A stretch of 7,802 bases of DNA from Bacteroidaceae bacterium. GTDB taxonomy: Bacteria > Bacteroidota > Bacteroidia > Bacteroidales > Bacteroidaceae. Positions 6,918 through 7,802 of this stretch are shown in pieces. The notes beneath the pieces were generated by a model, which was given only the letters and a program-made list of their open reading frames with translations, made no database searches and was not told the origin of the DNA. A program made the position numbers and the translations under genes. Position 1 is the stretch's first letter. The number at the start of each line of letters is the position of its first letter. The stretch lies in NCBI GenBank assembly GCA_017548225.1, contig JAFYMV010000097.1:1-7802 (forward strand). The letters are read 5' to 3'.

Positions 6918-6950
6918 TAGCAAGATGGTTTGATTATTTTGATTATAGAA

Positions 6951-6958
6951 ATAACAAA
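6951..6958 (+). repeat. Left copy of 8-bp target-site duplication
   Basis: ATAACAAA abuts the left inverted repeat and is identical to the 8-mer abutting the right inverted repeat. Confidence 0.75.
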
Positions 6959-6980
6959 GGGAATAATATAGCAGTTTACC
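6959..6980 (+). repeat. Left terminal inverted repeat of the MITE
   Basis: Shares the cores AATAATATAG and AGTTTACC with the right end read on the opposite strand. It differs at 6961 (G for T) and 6972 (C for G). Confidence 0.85.
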
Positions 6981-7118
6981 TATTTTTACGATTCTCCTCC
7001 TAAGGTAGGCCGAGGCTAATACTCCGCGTCGGTCCCTCACTCGGTACAGCTTGGCATCTAGCCAACCCTCTAAAGACCTTGCCACGCCCCTACATTAGGG
7101 GGACAATCCTTGGCTCAG

Positions 7119-7140
7119 GGTAAACTCCTATATTATTACC
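7119..7140 (-). repeat. Right terminal inverted repeat of the MITE
   Basis: Read on the minus strand it starts GGTAATAATATAG and ends AGTTTACC, mirroring 6959-6980 with two mismatches. Confidence 0.85.
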
Positions 7141-7148
7141 ATAACAAA
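7141..7148 (+). repeat. Right copy of 8-bp target-site duplication
   Basis: ATAACAAA abuts the right inverted repeat. Its last three bases are also the start of the left arm of the terminator stem (7146-7153). Confidence 0.75.
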
Positions 7149-7178
7149 AGAGGCCCAATCAATGATTAGACCTCTTTT
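7146..7178. terminator. Bidirectional intrinsic terminator between convergent genes
   Basis: AAAAGAGG (7146-7153) pairs with CCTCTTTT (7171-7178). Inside, AATC (7157-7160) can pair with GATT (7164-7167) around a three-base loop, with C-A mismatches in between. A T-rich tract follows on both strands (CTTTTATTTG on plus, CTTTTGTTATGG on minus). It lies 22 nt past the rpmA stop and would end the rplU-rpmA transcript from one side and transcripts from the AlbA_2 gene or the MITE from the other. Confidence 0.8.
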
Positions 7179-7200
7179 ATTTGTTTTTGCTTAGCAAATA

Positions 7201-7461
7201 TTATGCCTCGGCGGGGATGATAGAAACGAAGCTCTTGTCGTTACGACCTTTTCTGAACTGTACAGTACCATCAACGAGTGCGTAGAGTGTGTGGTCAGAA
7301 CCCATACCCATGTTCTCACCGGGATGATGTACTGTGCCTCTCTGACGAACGATGATGTTACCGGCCTTACATACCTGACCACCGAAAATCTTTACACCAA
7401 GTCGCTTGCTAGCTGATTCGCGACCGTTCTTTGAACTACCTACACCTTTTTTATGTGCCAT
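7201..7461 (-). CDS. rpmA: 50S ribosomal protein bL27
   Basis: Large-subunit protein bL27, 86 residues, complete. Its flexible N-terminus reaches the peptidyl transferase centre and helps place tRNA ends. The sequence starts MAHKKGVGSSKNGRES and contains GGQVCKAGNIIVRQRGT and HHPGENMGMGSDHTLYAL, both diagnostic. The N-terminus begins directly with AHKKG, so there is no cleavable extension of the Firmicutes type. It follows rplU by 19 nt in the conserved rplU-rpmA pair and ends before the terminator at 7146-7178. The start ATG at 7461 is preceded by an A-rich stretch with no Shine-Dalgarno sequence. Confidence 0.98.
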   Translation of the reverse strand: MAHKKGVGSSKNGRESASKRLGVKIFGGQVCKAGNIIVRQRGTVHHPGENMGMGSDHTLYALVDGTVQFRKGRNDKSFVSIIPAEA

Positions 7462-7480
7462 GATGTTTTGTTTTTAAGGG

Positions 7481-7798
7481 TTAAGCAATAACTTCTTTAA
7501 CAACAATCTCAGAGAACTGCTGACGGTGACCGTTCAACTTACGATAACCTTTTCTTCTCTTCTTGTGGAATACAAGCACCTTCTCGCCCTTTACGAGCTC
7601 GCTCTTAACCTCGGCAACAACCTTTGCGCCTTCTACGGTGGGAGCACCTACAGTGATTGCACCATCTTTCTCTACCAAGAGAACCTTCTCGAATTCAACC
7701 GTTGCACCATTCTCAACGTTTTGAATGTGGTGAACAAACAATTTCTTGCCAGCCTCGGCCTTGAACTGCTGTCCGTTAATTTCTACAATTGCGTACAT
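7481..7798 (-). CDS. rplU: 50S ribosomal protein bL21
   Basis: Large-subunit protein bL21, 105 residues, about the usual length and complete. It binds 23S rRNA. Diagnostic parts are MYAIVEINGQQFKAEAGKKLFV at the N-terminus, the central VLLVEKDGAITVGAPTVEGAKV segment and the basic FHKKRRKGYRKLNGHRQQFSEI stretch near the C-terminus. It is the first gene of the rplU-rpmA pair. The start codon lies only 4 nt from the right edge, so its promoter and any leader, including autoregulatory sites, are outside the window. Confidence 0.98.
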   Translation of the reverse strand: MYAIVEINGQQFKAEAGKKLFVHHIQNVENGATVEFEKVLLVEKDGAITVGAPTVEGAKVVAEVKSELVKGEKVLVFHKKRRKGYRKLNGHRQQFSEIVVKEVIA

Positions 7799-7802
7799 TA
7801 AA

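Larger units (their letters stand above)
6959..7140. mobile_element. MITE: 182-bp non-autonomous element with TIRs and 8-bp target duplication
   Basis: The ends are inverted repeats of 22 nt: 6959-6980 matches the reverse complement of 7119-7140 at 20 of 22 positions, with mismatches only at 6961 and 6972. Directly outside each end is the same 8-mer, ATAACAAA (6951-6958 and 7141-7148), as expected for a target-site duplication. The ends begin with GG. No open frame inside looks coding, so the element would depend on a transposase encoded elsewhere. An 8-bp duplication with GG ends would fit several IS families (IS1595, ISL3 or IS256 type), and I cannot choose among them. The TIRs are AT-rich, while the interior (about 6990-7118) is distinctly GC-rich and folds into several hairpins. 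Confidence 0.85.

Noticed and set aside
6159..6925. An 11-nt direct repeat TGATAGCAAGA at 6159-6169 and 6915-6925 flanks the AlbA_2 gene, like a possible target duplication.
   Set aside because: Several 11-nt repeats are expected by chance in a window this size, there are no inverted repeats at these boundaries, and the second copy overlaps the gene's own stop codon.
6789..7085. A minus-strand open frame of 98 codons running from inside the MITE into the AlbA_2 gene.
   Set aside because: It spans the junction of an inserted element and an antisense real gene, so it cannot be an evolved protein unit; no start signal or family is visible.
1..7802. CRISPR array, tRNA or rRNA genes, toxin-antitoxin or phage modules.
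   Set aside because: I found no regularly spaced repeats, no cloverleaf or rRNA signature and no phage or toxin genes on either strand.

Overview
The window looks like chromosomal DNA from the order Bacteroidales. The bL27 and bL21 sequences, a DUF3256 gene (a family I know only from Bacteroidales) and a -7 promoter box of the Bacteroidetes form (TAnnTTTG) all point that way. Ribosome binding sites are weak or absent, as is normal for the phylum. I cannot place the genus.

Layout. Positions 1-4435 are all minus strand. Read in the direction of transcription they are: a lipoprotein of unknown function (4435-3635); a divergent RelA/SpoT homologue (3561-1678); a secreted DUF3256 protein (1668-1030); and the tRNA 2-thiouridylase MnmA (1037 to beyond the left edge). 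The last three form a tight operon with a 9-nt gap and then an 8-nt overlap. The 4436-4666 gap is divergent and holds candidate promoters, a perfect 14-nt AT palindrome and a long hairpin in the leader of the next gene. On the plus strand follow a CCA-adding-enzyme-type tRNA nucleotidyltransferase with an HD domain (4667-6103) and a small AlbA_2/Schlafen-core protein (6297-6917). Convergent to these, rplU and rpmA lie on the minus strand at the right end and finish at a bidirectional terminator.

Theme. Most genes serve translation: wobble-uridine thiolation (MnmA), (p)ppGpp turnover (RSH), tRNA 3'-end formation or repair (Cca) and two large-subunit ribosomal proteins. The RSH keeps the hydrolase signature but has lost several synthetase signature residues and the helical domain, so it is probably a hydrolase-dominant, SpoT-like enzyme.

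Least expected item. The gap between the AlbA_2 gene and the rpmA terminator contains a previously unremarked 182-bp element (6959-7140). It has 22-bp terminal inverted repeats (20/22 matching), flanking 8-bp direct repeats (ATAACAAA) and a GC-rich interior full of hairpins. This is the structure of a MITE, a non-autonomous miniature transposon, inserted immediately beside the terminator without destroying it.
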